Of a stretch of 64,000 nt of DNA, positions 38,022 to 51,800 are shown piece after piece; within the stretch, counting starts at the first letter, position 1, and every line of letters starts with the position of its first letter. Under the pieces are notes generated by a model. It ran no database searches and had not been told where the DNA came from. It saw only the letters and a list, made by a program, of their open reading frames with translations. Both the position numbers and the translations under genes were made by a program. Source of the stretch: Penelope pileata (taxonomy: Eukaryota; Chordata; Aves; Galliformes; Cracidae); contig WBMW01001518.1 in NCBI GenBank assembly GCA_013396635.1, positions 1-64,000 on the forward strand, in the 5' to 3' direction.

Positions 38022-38215
38022 AATCACAGAGAATCGTAGAATCACAGGATGGTTTGGGTTGGAAGGGACCTTCTAGAGTACCCAGTTGCAACCCCTTGTC
38101 GGGCGGCAGGGTCACCACCCACTGGATCAGGCTGCCCAGGGCCCCATCCAGCCTGGCCTTGAGCATCTCCAGGGAGAGGGCATTCACTGGGGCTGTAAGT
38201 CAGTGAAAAATTCCT
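38022..38215 (-). mobile_element. CR1 LINE 3' fragment
   Basis: The antisense tail AGAATCGTAGAATCACAGGA and GGTTTGGGTTGGAAGGGACC is followed by GGATCAGGCTGCCCAGGGCC and a CATCCAGCCTGGCCTTGAGC block. A small gap near 38190 precedes a CAGTGAAAAATTCCTCATCT end. Confidence 0.9.
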
Positions 38216-41200
38216 CATCTCACACAGGGCACAACAGTAAGCACTCTGAAGTGGATATCAGATGTGGGTGAAATATGTGTGTGTCCATGTGTGTAAGAGG
38301 TGGGAGTTAGCTCAGTTTTATCATATGCCTGCACGGCATATGTTAGTGTCATCTAGACCACATGACCGCACATACCCTTGAGATGATGAGCAACGCTTTC
38401 ATATTGTGAGACCTTAAGGAAACAACCAGGGTAAGAATTTTCATCCTCTTCCACTTGTAGGGTACTTGTCGCTTCTTCTTGTCTGCACCACAGCATGCTG
38501 AACTCTCCTCTGTTGGTGTGCAGCTGCTAGCTTACCTCACTGGTCCACTTCAGAGAGCAAATTCACCAGTAGTTGCTTTGGCACAGCAAAGGAGGAGTAA
38601 ATGGTGAGAAGAAAGTGAGAGCAGAGGCAAGAAACAGGCTTTGTCTGTGCTGGAGAAATCAAAGTACACACAGATGTTTTCTGTAACCGTGTCTCTGGTA
38701 CTCCACTCAGACTGGGCTATGGAAGCAGCTTGAAAAAATTGTTTATACTTGATTTAAATGTTGCTTTTATTATTTTGAAGTACCATTCTATTTATTTCTG
38801 GTTCTGAAGATGTTCAAATCCAATATTATGTGTACTGAAAGGCTGAAGAATGCTTTAGGAGTTAACCAGAGGAATTTTTTAAAAGACAAAATTGTTAATG
38901 GCATTACTTTCACTAACCAGGTAATTTTGGTTTTCTTGAAGTTTTGCAGAAGTGCATGGCTGAACCCTTGTCAGTTAAAATTACTCCCATAACTTCAGAA
39001 AGAAGATTCTATTCTCTTCAGATTATCCATTGTGTTCAATTCAATACATGCTTTTTCTAGGCAGCCTGAGTAGAAGCTGGAACAAAAAAATAAATAAATA
39101 AGAGGACTGTTTATTTTCATTTAACAATGCAATATTTTAATTTGAGATGCAAGCAGATCAGAATTAGTTGCCCTAAAATCTTGGCTGAGAAGATCTGATA
39201 TAAATTTTCAATTAACCAAGTACAAATAATATTTCATTTCCTCAATAAAAGGCTTATGTTCAGATTTAGAATGTTTTGATAAAGCGTTTTTGTTCTATTT
39301 GAGGTAGTTTTATTGAAACAATTGTAAATGCCAGTTTTGTTTACTTAAAATTGAACTGAATTTCCCTTTAAATACAGCTTGATGCAAATTACAAGTAAAA
39401 TATGAAGTGTACCAAGTAAGGTGTTTACACGAGCTTTGTGTTTAGTGCACAATGTCATAGCGTGTAGCAAAAGCGAATCCCTGCCAATGTGTTCAGCCCC
39501 TTGAATTCAGCAGCTCAGAGTCAGATTTGGTCTGGCTTCTGTAAACAGTGAGGAGAGAACATTGTAAAGGAGCATCTCTTTTTCTTTGTCCCGTGTTTGC
39601 TGAACAAAATGTCATCCAGACTTGGACATCATACATGCTGGAGAATGACTGCTGGTCTCATCCTGCCTGAAGTGCTCTGTGTTCAGCCAGATAATATCAC
39701 CCACCTAGGTACATTGTTGTAATGACTTTGGTAAAAGCTGTAGTGCCCCTGGTCGTGTAGCAGCAGGGACACTATCTCTTGGTATTTGTACAAGACAAAG
39801 AAGGAGTCCTGAAGAGATTTATTTGATGACTTTTGGCTTTACTAATCTCTGGGGAGTCTTCATCTTTGAACTACAGTCTCTTGGAGTCAAACAGCAATAA
39901 GGCATTTCATTTACAGGATGTGAGGGCACTTTGCAAATGACATTTCCATAGAAAAAAAGCAGATGGTTATCCTGTACTTAAATACTGTCATTAAACATTT
40001 AAAAAAAAAATAAAAGAAACTTAAGCATTCATTATTTCAGCTTTGTGTGTTTTAAGTCCTTAGGTTTAATATTTATTTGAAAAGCAATGTTCAGCCTCTC
40101 AAGTATTGATCGGAAAGTGATGTCAGCACTAAAGCATTAGTGGTGTGTGAGCTCTTACACCTTACTGTTTTCAGCATGTGGAAAAGTGCTGTGTCTTGAC
40201 TTCAAGGATGCTTCTTGTGTCTCTAGATGGGTTAAGTTGTTTTGCATTTGAGTCTGCCTGGTGTGCTGTGAAGATGAATTTAACAGCACAATAGTGTTTA
40301 TACTTTAAATGCTGGTGTGTTGCTCCCTGCAGAGTCCAGGTTTAGAAGTGCATCAGCATTAGCAAAGGAGTTGGGTATGGTCCCCAGCATTACCCCATTC
40401 CTTCTAGGGCAGAAGGGAAGGAAAAATGAGCATTTTTAACCCATATTTTGAAGGAAGGAAAACCATGCCTTGGGACTGGAGAGGAGCTGTGCCATGCCTC
40501 AGTAGATTGGCACATCCAGAGGATGGGCGACACCTGTGCGCCTCACACCTGTTAAATGCTCAGATCCTGCCATCTTGATCAGCACCTTCTCAGCGGTCTC
40601 AGACAGGGGGTATTTCTCTCTGGTCTGTGAGGAGTCACTGGTAACATCTGAAGAATCATAGGAAGAACACTGTGGTGGCTTCAAAGTATATTGGAGTGTG
40701 AAGTACCAATTCATTTTCTGTTGCTGTTGCTGTCTTAAACTTATGCCTTTCAGCAAAGAAATGACAAGAATAATCCATCAGATTGTTCCTCCCCTCCTTT
40801 TTATTATAGCAAGTTTGGCTTTTCTTTTTGTTTCTGTTAAAAGTTGTGACTTTTTGGTTTCTTTTTTTTCAAGTTCTTATTTCTTAAACTTGTAAAACAG
40901 ATGAAGAGAAGAAGCAACCCATTTCCAATAAGAAACTCACCACAGCACTGAGCAGGGAACTGGCATCTCCCAAGCGCCTTCACGGGGAGGCCAAATTTCC
41001 TTCTAGACAAGAAAAGAAATGAGATGTGGAAACTTATCACAACACTTAGTTACCGTAGAAAATAGAGGTGGACCAATGAGGTTCATGGTGTCCCCGTGAA
41101 TGCACTCCACTCCTGTTCTTCAGAGTTTCCAGCTATGGGGGCTGGAACCTGCCTATGGTCTACACTTGTGTTTCACTGTTCTTACCACTAGATTTTGTTT

Positions 41201-41843
41201 GGGCTTTTTTTGGTAGCTGAATGAATTCATTTAGTGAAATTTAAAGCCATTGCTTTTTGTTCTGCTCATACAGGAGAAGCTGAAAGGATCACCCAGCTTT
41301 CTTATGCCTTCCATAATCTTCTCTAATTTTAACGGTCTTTTTTAGTTCACATACTTAGATCGATGATAAGTTGCTATTTCCTCCTCTCTAATTACTTTCC
41401 TTTTTTTTTTTTTTTTTTTAAGTTGAAGTAAATATTTGATTTTATGGCTAGCTCAGAGTGGAGCAGAAAACTGATGTTTCAAGTTCAGCACCTGTGTTCC
41501 TTCCTATTGAGCTATATCCTGTTATCCTTAAGCCATTTTCCTGGTTTGCCGAGTTTGGTTTGAATTTGATGTCCAGAAGTTTAATTTAGGTTTTGTTCTT
41601 TTTTTTTATAGTAAAAATACTGAGAAACGTTGAATCCAGGACAGACTTCTGTGGAACCCTACCATCTGTTTTGGCAGCAGAGCACTAATAAGTGCCATTA
41701 AAAGATGCAATGTGCACTGCCCTTGCATTGATTTTTCTTTTGGAGAATCAGCACATTATCACAATTCTGGGTTAAAGCTATATCAACCACCGAGCTTTGC
41801 ACAAACAAGTGTTTTATATTGCAGTGTCTGCTATCGCAGCAGC
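38216..41843. other. Intronic stretch without recognisable genes
   Basis: It contains a short inverted repeat, CATATGCC...GGCATATG, at 38322-38342 and a T19 run at 41401-41419. The region 40500-41040 is locally less AT-rich but shows no exon structure or repeat that I recognise. Confidence 0.5.
41401..41419. repeat. T19 homopolymer
   Basis: Nineteen consecutive T following ACTTTCC. Confidence 0.85.
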
Positions 41844-42388
41844 TGTCCTGTTTTCAGCTGGGATAGAGTTGATTTTCTTTATAGTGTCTGACATGGTCCC
41901 ATGTTTTGGATTTAGGATGAGAATAATATTGATACCACACCAGTTGTTGCTGAGCTGTGCTGCATAGAGCCAAGGATGTTTTGGCTTTTCATGCTGCCCT
42001 GGCAGCAAGGGGGTTGGAGGGGCACAAGGAGCTGGGAAGGGTCACATCTCAGACAGCTGCCCTTAGCTGGGCAAAGGGGTATTCCATACTATGTGACATC
42101 ATGCGAAACAACAAAACCTGGGGGGAGTTGTCTGGGAGGCTGCCATTGCTTGGGGACTGGTCAGCTGGTGGTGAGCAATCCCATTGTGCATCACGTGTTT
42201 TATGTAATGTTTTTTTGTTTATTTGTCTGTTTCCCATTTTCTTTCCTATTAAACTGTCCTTATCTCAACTCATAAGTTTTACTTTTTTTCCCAATACTCT
42301 TCCTCATTCCACAAGGCAGGGAGGGGGCGAGGAGTAGTGAATGAACAGCTATGTGGTGCTTAGCTGTCTGTCGGGTTAAACCACAACA
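41844..42388 (+). mobile_element. Solo LTR of an avian endogenous retrovirus (ERVL-type) with 5-bp TSD
   Basis: The element starts TGTCCTGTTTTCAGCTGGGA and ends GGGTTAAACCACAACA, so it has the TG...CA ends of a retroviral LTR. It is 545 bp long and is flanked on both sides by the same 5 bases, GCAGC (41839-41843 and 42389-42393), a perfect target-site duplication. A 5-bp duplication and the terminal sequence fit the avian ERVL-like LTRs. An ATTAAA polyadenylation-type hexamer lies at 42248-42253. No internal retroviral sequence flanks it, so it is a solo LTR left by recombination. Non-coding; the open frames across it are chance. Confidence 0.9.
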
Positions 42389-45300
42389 GCAGCTCAAACT
42401 ACCGTTTGGCAGACACGGGATTTCAAAATTGAAAGTAGATCAAAAAGAAACAGGAAAATAATATTTTTGAACAAAAATTCTGAGCTAGGGCTTGATTTTT
42501 TCATGACTGCTACAATGAATGAAAACATGCATGAGCTAAGACTAGAATTAATGTACTTATAATTAAGCTGCTTCCAAAGCCATTAGATATTTTAAGCTTT
42601 TGAGCCATTTTTCTATCCCATTAACTTTATTTAGACATAATTACATTCTTTAACATGTTATTCCAAATAACGTCTTGATTGTGTTTTTATGTATGCTGCA
42701 GTGCAATGAACATATTGCACAATGCTGTATCTTTGTTTTGGCTTTATTTTATGGTCTCAGACATCTGCTGGACTTTTTTTGAGGGACAGTGGGCAATGGG
42801 AGGGGAGATGCTTTGAGGTGGTGGTATGTGTTTCATTTATGTTTGCATTTTTTCTCAGGAGTTTCTATATTCTTCATCAAGGCTATGATTGCTTCTCTGA
42901 TTGTTATTCCTTTTCCTTTCATGACTGCTGTAATTACACCATAACTCTTGTTTCACAGTCAGCATCCTATTTGCCATAGATGATGGTATTACATGGAACC
43001 ATTCCAGTATAAGGAGAATCACTATTTTACTAAGATTGCGGAGTTGTGGAATTTAAAGCTTCGTTTACTACTTGGTTCTGGTGGCTTGAAAAGTATTAAC
43101 CAAGAAGAAATTAATTGGCCAAGTATTTGTCCCTGCACAGATATAACCCTCAAAGATTAAGCTAGAAATGTCTTTGCTTGGTGGATGGAGATTGATTGGT
43201 GACTTTGAAATATTTGCTTCGCGTTTTAAGGAAAAGGAATGCAGTTTTCCTGTTAGGAAGTTTTTAGGAAATCTCTGCCTGTGAACAGGAGTCTCTAAGG
43301 AACATCAGGGTGATATGTTTGGAAAGTTCAGGCAGGTAAAGATTCAGGGTCAGTTTCATTAATTCCCTTTTGCTTTGTAAACATTTTTATTTAGGACAGA
43401 GGAACATTCTCTGTCCCGATATTGATGCTATGTTCTGTTACATGGTCATCTCCCCATTAGATAAGAAGGCATCTCAAATCAAGAAGTCTGCATTAGATCC
43501 AGTGGCATGCTCATGAGCTTAAAATGAGGCAGCTTATCCCTGCAGAGGAATTCAGAGCACAGTCTGGTCCCCTCATGGTGGGGAGGTTCAGCACAGGCTG
43601 CTGGGATGCCCAAAGGCTGGTACTCAGGGCCTGAGGCTGCATAGAGTTAAGTGCTAGACAAAGTAAAGACAGGGCTGTTTAACGACTGTTTCCCTCTCCA
43701 GCCCTTAGGCATCTTAGCAAGGGCTTCAGAAAACTGCTACTGTTGCTCTGGAATCACTTTTGGGTTAGGTCTAAAGTGTTTAATATAGAGTTTGTGAAAA
43801 TGGTATAGAGCAATAGAATTTTCATCCCTATCATGTAACAGCTTTTGCCTTATACATGACAGAACTGTGTTCAGTGCCTTTGCCATCTTTGAGGGCTTTA
43901 AATCTCTCCAAACCATATAATGCTGACAGTGGAAAAATGCAAAAATAGATGCGGGAACAAAGACCAAGACTGTCCTAACCGTAGGTCACGCTATTGATCC
44001 ACTGGATCTTGGATTACATTTGGCCTGTCCTTATCAGATGGCACAGAATCCTACTCCATCCAAAGCTGTCTACAACATGAGACATTCCTATAATTAATGA
44101 ATCATGTAGATTTAGATCATCAGAGATTGAGGGAGGATTTTTTTCACATTTTTTTCTTATATTTTAGGCTAATTGTCAGTGAATATCACTTCTCTGTAGT
44201 CTCACCTAAATGCAGTGTGAACCTGGCAGTTTCAGTTTGGTCTCTTAGAGGTGTGATCTGAAAACATCCACCAAAATGAGCTCTGAGAGTGGAGGTGTTG
44301 CTCCACAGAGATTTTGAGCTCTAATCAGAGTTAGGTCTGCTCAGTCCAAGCCACCTTTTGGTCACATGCTGCCTCAAACGTAGATTGAAGTCAAGAAGTA
44401 CCTCATGAATTCAGTTGCTTCTTGCATTACAGAGGGATAAGTGAAAGCTTTGTTGGGGTTAGAATTGGAACTGGATGCAGTTTCATTCCCTCTTAGTACT
44501 TTGGTAGATTTTATTATTTATGACGAAAGTGAAACAAATCATCTCGATTATAAGGATGCATAAAGAGATGAAACTCACTGCCAAAAGGGGGGTAAGCTAC
44601 AGCATTTAATTAATGGGTTTAATGACTGCATCTAATCATCATGTTTAATTAATTACTGTGTCTAATTAAGATAACATTAGTTATGAATAAGCTATGTTGG
44701 TCTGGATGGAAAACCATCTCTCCACCACCAGTCTCCCAGAGACAATCTGCTGTTAGACACTAAACTGCCATATTCTTCCACCCATGTGAAGCAAAGAGGC
44801 ATTCTTGGAGGGTGAGCTGGAGCTTTAACTGTCATTATTTAAGTTTTGTGCTGCTTTACACCTTTGTCTCTCTTGTTTGTGGATTATAACTTCACTCAGC
44901 TATGACAATTTCACTGCTTCAAAGGTAGCTACATACCTCTCCCAGAAGTAGTGAATCAGAATTAAGTACTCAAGAGCAAGGCATTGTACACATGAAAGGT
45001 ACTGTACAAATTTCAGTCACTTCAGTGATGCTTAGTATCTTGCATTTCTTTTTGATCTTTCTCATTTTCCACACTGTGCTGCTGTGCCGGTAAGTACAAA
45101 TAATATTTTCTGAAGGATCTTTTCCTTCCGTGTCAGCACTGAATGGATCTGTGTTGGAGACCACCAAAATGATATTCATTGAGATTGCAATAGAGTACTT
45201 GCATTCCTTGACCTGAGTATGCATGGGAGTATCTGAGGATGGAGTTTGCCAGGATGGAGCTGGGAGACTGTGTAATATGGAAAGGGACAAACCTGGTTTA

Positions 45301-47503
45301 CATTTATCCACATTACCTAATAGGAGTGGACCCTGGATTGAATCAAACACGGAAGAATTCTGAATTCATCTCAGAGGACATTAGTGATTTTACTTTAAAG
45401 CAGTGTTTGATATGGACAATCAGGGATCCAGGAATTGGAGGCGAACTGGAGAGCTTAGGTAACAGCCAGTTGCTGTATCCTGAAGTTGTCTGACTTCTGC
45501 TAATCATGGTGACTTGTTACGGAATGCAGATTCAGTTTCTCTCTTTCACAGTTGTGGCTCTCCAAACAGCCAGCCTGCAAACAGTGCAGCTGCATGACAA
45601 TAAAGATAGCACCTCATTGTGAACTTGAAGGTTTGAATATGCTGTTTAGAGAACCTTAATTTCTTAAGACTTGCTTGTTTCTTTTGTCACTGAGATGATT
45701 TTTTTACATCATTTGTGTTTTTTCTTAAAAATATATGGTTTGGTTTTCAGAGATGGTTGTTTCACCTGTTTGCCTTATTAGAACCATCTATCCAAATAAA
45801 GTGCCTACTGTGTGCATAAACAGAACTATCTGTGTAGCACCTCTGCTAGGTAAAGTATGTGAATATATTTGCAATTTTAATAACTCCAGCATCTACAGAA
45901 GTATGCCACCTTTACTGTTACAATACCCGTCTCCCCTTTTGAATCTCCAGAAACACTGTGAGACTCATCTGTATATAGAGCTTGGGCAAAGATGAAAACA
46001 GGCATCTCCATGCATTTTATAATAAATGAATAAGCTATCCTTTGACTCATTTTTCTTTAAGACTGAATTATGAGTCATTCAACTGATAGGCTTCAGAAAG
46101 CAAGGACACTATTTTTCCCTTTTGTTCCTGGAAAACAACGATTACGTCCAGTGACAAGAGGTCATTAGTTTCCAGTGGAAATGATCTCTTTTCTGGTATT
46201 TCACAAAGGTTTAAAGACTGTCATACGTCTTCAGAAGTTTCTTAGGTGAAGAACAGCTGACTGAAGAAATTGGTGGTTGTTATTTCATGGAATTCTTTAG
46301 GGTCTCCTCAGTAGATTCTCTTACTCAGTTACTTGTGAAGTCTGGGAAACATGTGAGTAAATAATATGAAGAAACGGGATGTTCAAAACCTGAATTTCTC
46401 TCAAGGGGAAAATACTCCCAGAGGAACTGTATGCTTTGAATAGAACAGGTATAATGAATGCTAAAAATATGCTGGTTCGTGTGTTCATTACACCTGACTT
46501 GTCTTTGAACAAAGCAAAAAGAACAAAAAAATTACAGTGATTTAGTCTAATAACTTGTACTAATGAAATTGGTCTTTCACTTATTTTTATAATGACTTGC
46601 GGTTTTTACTTACAACCCTGTAAGTATAAAGTCACTGTTTCAGTTCATACTATTGCTTACAGTGTTTGTTTCTTAACTAAATAGCTAAAGGATTTCTTAT
46701 ATTGAATTCTTAGGGAAATAAATGAACAGTGCCAGTTGTATTATACTACTCAGCTTTTCTTGGATGATTTGCATCCCAAACAAATGCAAAACTTCTTTCT
46801 GAAAGCAATTTGCAGGAACACCATGCACAAAACATTCATTAAGAGTCACGGTAGTGACAGGAACCAAATTAGAACAAGAACATTGCCATTACTGTGCATG
46901 TCCAAACTTGATGGGCAATGAGAATAAACACAAACACAAGTATGGTTTCAGTGAATGTCTTTACTTGCAGAGAAATAGCGAAAACACGGAAAACACATTT
47001 TGTTTCCTTGTGTTTACAGTTGGGAGAGAACGGTCTCACAGCCTTTAAAGTCAGCTGTGCTTTAAGATGAGCCACTACCAATACCAATTGCAACATAAGG
47101 TCAAGACACAGTTAAGGCTATTTCCCTTTCAAGTGGACAGGAAGGGTAAGAAGTGGTTTCTTGGACACAATCATTTGCTGACTGTTGGAGGTGAGGGAGA
47201 CAGAGGGCAGGCAAAGAACATAGCCATCCAGTCAGTGCCAGCACAGAGGGATCAGATAATTCAAGATGTGTATTTGAAGCTCATGTCTCGTGCTTCTTCT
47301 CAAATTAACTCTGAATTTTCAGCTAAAAGCTTTGTTCTTCACCACTGCCATGCAGAGGCATAGCTATCTAAGGATCTGTTATTACCTTTCAGGCAGATGA
47401 AGCAGAAATTTTGTTGATGCAGAAATTATGTATGGATTCCTTTAAAATTTCTCTTTCTCTTATTTACGTTCTTTTGCGAGTAGAAAATTTCTTGCAGTCT
47501 TCC
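42389..47503. other. Intronic stretch without recognisable genes
   Basis: No interspersed repeat or exon recognised. Open frames of up to ~126 codons (for example at 44970-45350, minus strand) show no domain and no splice context. Confidence 0.5.
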
Positions 47504-48269
47504 TGTGGTGGTTTCACCCTGATGGACAGCTGAACTCCACCACATTGCTTTCTCTCTCCCCCTCCTCAAAGGAAATGAGGGAGAGAATATGATGGGAAAG
47601 GGTTCAAGAGTTAAGATAAGGACGAGGAGATCACTGGCCAATTATCGTCACAGGTAGAACAGACTCAGTTTAGGGAGAGTAAATATAATTTATTGCCAAT
47701 TAATAACAGTCTAGAAAAATGAGCACTAAAACCTAGCCATAAACACGGATCCCATGGGCGGTAGCTCCCCCAGACCTGCCCCACTGCGGCCTCCTCTCCA
47801 TGGCTGCAGCTCTGGCCTGGGGCTGCTCCTGTGGGGCCTCCATGGGCTGTGGCCTCCTCCAGGCCACATCCACTGCTGCACCGTGGGCTCTTCCACGTCT
47901 GCACGTGGAGATCTGCTGTGTGGTGCCCATGGGCTGCAGGAGGACAGCCTGCTCCACCATGGGCCTCTCCTGGGCTGCAGGGAGCTTCTGCTCTGAGTGT
48001 GGAGCACCTCCTGCCCTCCTCCTGCACTGACCTGGGTGCCTGCAGCGCTGTTCCTCTCACATTGCTCACTCCTCTCTCCCAGCTGCTGTTGTGCAGCAGT
48101 TTTTTTCCCTTCCTTCAGTCTGCTCTTCCAGAGCACACCCAGCGTCGCTCCTGGCTCAGCTCTGGCAGTGTTGGGTCCCTTTGGAGCAGCTGGAGCTGAC
48201 TCTGATCTTACATGGGGCAGAGCTGGGCTCTGCTCACAGAGGTGGTCCCCTGCTACCAAAATGTCACCA
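47504..48269 (-). mobile_element. GC-rich avian ERV LTR, minus strand
   Basis: Read on the minus strand, the 3' end contains a CTTATCTTAACTC block, a GAGGGGGAGAGAGAAAGCAA block and ends GGTGAAACCACCACA. This matches the 3' end of the solo LTR at 41844, so the two share a family. An AATAAA signal lies on the minus strand (TTTATT at 47689-47694). The 5' two thirds are GC-rich and contain imperfect repeats of CCATGGGCTGCAG-like words, as seen in some bird LTRs. The far boundary at about 48269 (TGGTGACATTTTGGTAGC on the minus strand) is inferred from a TG end; no target duplication was found. A 184-codon minus-strand open frame here is a by-product of high GC. Confidence 0.75.
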
Positions 48270-48581
48270 TATAAACCCAATACATAATTAAAAATGTTTT
48301 CTGTAGCATTAAGTGTGAGACTGCAAGTACCTTGTACCCACTCTGCAGGGATGAGGGCCCTGCTGGCACCTTAGGCCATCCAGTCTTGCAGGACACCAGC
48401 AGCTCTGCCTTGTAAGTTACATGGCCACTGCTTCAGTGTCCATAGTCATGGTGGGAGAGTACTGAAGGAGANAAATGATATCTGAAAATATCTGACTGAC
48501 ATTTTATCTGCCACGTTTCATTATTGGAAATACTGCTTATATTTTGTACAGCCAGTCTAACTACTCAGTGATTATTTAATT
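48270..48581. other. Short intronic gap
   Basis: No repeat or gene recognised. It contains one undetermined base at 48472. Confidence 0.5.
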
Positions 48582-48895
48582 CATAGAATCATAGAATGGT
48601 TCAGGTTGGAAGGGACCTTAGAGATCATCTTGTTCCAACCTTCCTGCCATGGGCAAGGACACGGCTCACTAGACCAGGTTGCCCAGAGCCCCATCCAGCC
48701 TGGCTTTGAATACTTCCAGGGAGGGGGCATCCACAACTTCTCTGGGCAGCCTGTTCCAGTGTCTCACCACCCTCACGGTGAAGTCTAAACCACCTCCCCA
48801 GCTTTCCTGTAGGCTCCCTTCAGGTACTGGAAGGCTGCTATCAGGTACCCCCGCAGCCTTCTCTTCTCCAGGCTGAGTTGTTCCATCAGCCTGGT
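48582..48895 (-). mobile_element. CR1 LINE 3' fragment with internal deletion
   Basis: The antisense tail TCATAGAATCATAGAATGGT and the following ~190 bp are nearly the same as the copy at 19106. After CACCCTCACGGTGAAG the sequence jumps to TCTAAACC...TTCAGGTACTGGAAGGCTGC, so an internal segment of the CR1 is missing. Confidence 0.92.
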
Positions 48896-51800
48896 GAATA
48901 TATTGTTGGTTACTTGTTAATCTATGTACTGAAGGAAATATAGTAGAATACTTGAGACACTTTGAGATGAAAATAAGTTGGGAAGGTAATTCCCGTCATT
49001 TTTGCAAATTTGCATGATGTGGTTTTTTGTTTGTTTTGTTTTCCTGACCGTATGTACTTTATGATTACAGCAGACTATTGTACATACTGAATTGTTGCTT
49101 TCAGGAGAGGTATCCATTAGTCTGTTTATCAGCATGAAATATATGCACATTGGGATATCCTTTTATCTTTTTGTAGTCCTATTTCTATTGTTCTTAAATG
49201 ACATCTCACATGAAAGCTTAAGAGCAAGCTGTGCCTAGCAGGTGCAGCTGAAGAGACCCTTCACTTTTCATTCTGTTCCACCTTTTTCTATTTTTGCCAC
49301 ATTCCTCTCTGTATGAGTGTGCGAATGTGTGTTTTGTTCAGAAAAAGAACATAACAGGAAATAGACCACTGGCTTTTAAAAGAGACCACTTTTATTTTCT
49401 TGGATTTTTGACCACAATTTATCTGTGTTTCTTCTAGTAACTTTTAGGTAATTATGAGTGGATAACTTTTACATAATTAGACCTTTGGACTCCATTTGAT
49501 GGAGCCACATGTTCTGCCTTCTCATCGCCAGAATTTCAGCAACAGGGCTGTCACTGCTGACTAGCACACATTTTTCAATACAGCCCTGACAGCCTGACTG
49601 GTCTCAAATTCAGAGGCACAGGAGGAGCTGCCTTAAAGATATTGAATGTTATAAATGGACTGTCAAAGGAATTCCTCATTTTTTCCATCCCACAGAACTG
49701 CAAGCATAAATAATAAGCGTAAAGCTTTCTCTGTAGGGCTTTATTCATTTAGAAGTACTCAGCAATCACAAAATCTGACATTCACATCATGCAGGGGTAG
49801 AATTTGCGGATTAAAGTGATTTTTTTTAATACTAAAACCATTTGTAAATACAAATATTATAGCATATGTATATACATGTCTCCTTCGGGGGTACCATCTG
49901 CGCATGACATACACATGCTAGTTGGCATTTTGGGAAAAGCTGAGTAATCTCTTTTTTGGACTTAAAATAATATCTACCATTATGTACACATCTCAGCTGT
50001 AACGGCATTCTCTAGCTAATTCTGAACCCAACGAATGCATGTAGTCTCTGTCTCCTTCATAATACATTAATCTTTTAGGTATAATTTAATGAAAGGCAAT
50101 TGCTTGATTGCTGTTACTCTCTATAGAATCCCTCAAGGATGTTAATCTGCAGTGTGATAATGAGCAAATATTTTTTAATGTCTGGTATTAGTGTTCCACT
50201 GGGTAATACCACAAGAGGTGATTTCCAAGTAAGATATTCCTGCTGAGCAACCAAAGTAGCAAGAACAATAGAATTCACTGAATAGCTATGTTAAACTGCT
50301 TTAAGGTTTTATGTTGTTGTTGTGTTGCGGGGGTTTCGTGTTTTTTGTTGTTTTTTTTTTGCCGCGCTACAACTATATGCTGTACAATTTTGCACTTTTG
50401 AAGAGCAAGGCTGACTTAGTACATGTATTTGTGTTATGGAATAGCTGTGAATGACTGCACTGGAAGCAGAGAGCACTTTTTACTAGATTAGATAAAGCAT
50501 TAAAAAGCACTGATTCTCTACCAGCACAGGCTAGATCATAAAATGGTACTGCTCAAACTTCCACCACAAAAAATTACAGTCAATCAGGAGAGTTACGGGA
50601 TCTTACAATATCAAATGATCATGTCTTCTCTAAGCCAATCTTCCGTCATGACTAACTCACTGACAAAACTGACTGAATGCCATTTTTTATTTCTTTTAGC
50701 TGAAACAGATAATGTAAAAATCCCTGGAGCTGCTTCTACTCTTTGAGAAATTGTATCCATGAAGTCATATGATGAAGTTAAGGGGAAATAAATAAATAAA
50801 CAGATAGATAAAAATATCAAGTGTTTTAAATAGCAATCTATCATTCCCTGTAACAAATGTACTTGGGTTGCTAGTTACATTTTAAGCAAGTGCCCATGCT
50901 GTTTAAGTGCAGCCTGTTCTGACAGCTATGATAACAAATTGTTTCAGTGAGGCATGGAGCTAATAAAACTCCAATTCCAATACAGTTTTCCCCAGCACCT
51001 CCAGTGCCTTCACCTCATGCCTCAAATCCTAGGTCATGCTCGTCAGACAACAGGGGACACAGTCTTATTTTGTCTGTGTCCACAGGGCTCAGACAGTCGT
51101 TGAGTTGTAGCTGCTGCTGGCTCAGGAAACCTCTGGAAACTTCATATCTGTGAGATTTCTTCTCTGTTTTTTACATTTGATTGAAACTGGCCTGTTGGTT
51201 CATAAATCGGTGAGGAAGGAGATGACATGCAGACAGAGCAGAATAGCTGATTTCCTTGGAAATCAGGCTAAAATTAGCATCATAAAGGTCTCACATATTT
51301 TATGTCTTAGTAATGCCATACTCCTCATCCCTAATTTTGAGGTAGAAAAACTGAATTCTCAAAATATGTTTTGTCTTGCATTTGTTTTTCTTTACAATGC
51401 AGACGTGAAATCTCTTCTTCTGCTCATTCTCATTCCAGCTTAATTCAAGTTCTGACCTTATATAGATCATTTATCCAGAAATTTGGAAACTTCATCAAGA
51501 TGATTAAGTATGTACTTGTATTAAGCATCTGAGTAGCCCTGCTGACCTTATTGAGGAGGACCTTGATGAGGAAGTTTCAGAATAAGTGGATAAAGATCTA
51601 GTACTTCCCCAAAGTGAAAGAAGGGATGAGTTGAGAAATATAAAGAATAAAAACAAAGCGAAAAAAAGAAGACCTGGGTGTACTGAAAAGAGGAGTTTTA
51701 CAGTGAAGGCAGCAGGGAAAAATTAGCTGCAGATTAGCTGGTCTCAGACTCTAAGGACTTTCCAAAGTGTGGTAGCAAGTTAAAATGGGAGTGCTGGAAA

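Noticed and set aside
47726..48280. 184-codon minus-strand open frame
   Set aside because: It lies within a GC-rich LTR, where stop codons are rare in several frames. Its sequence is low complexity and has no domain.
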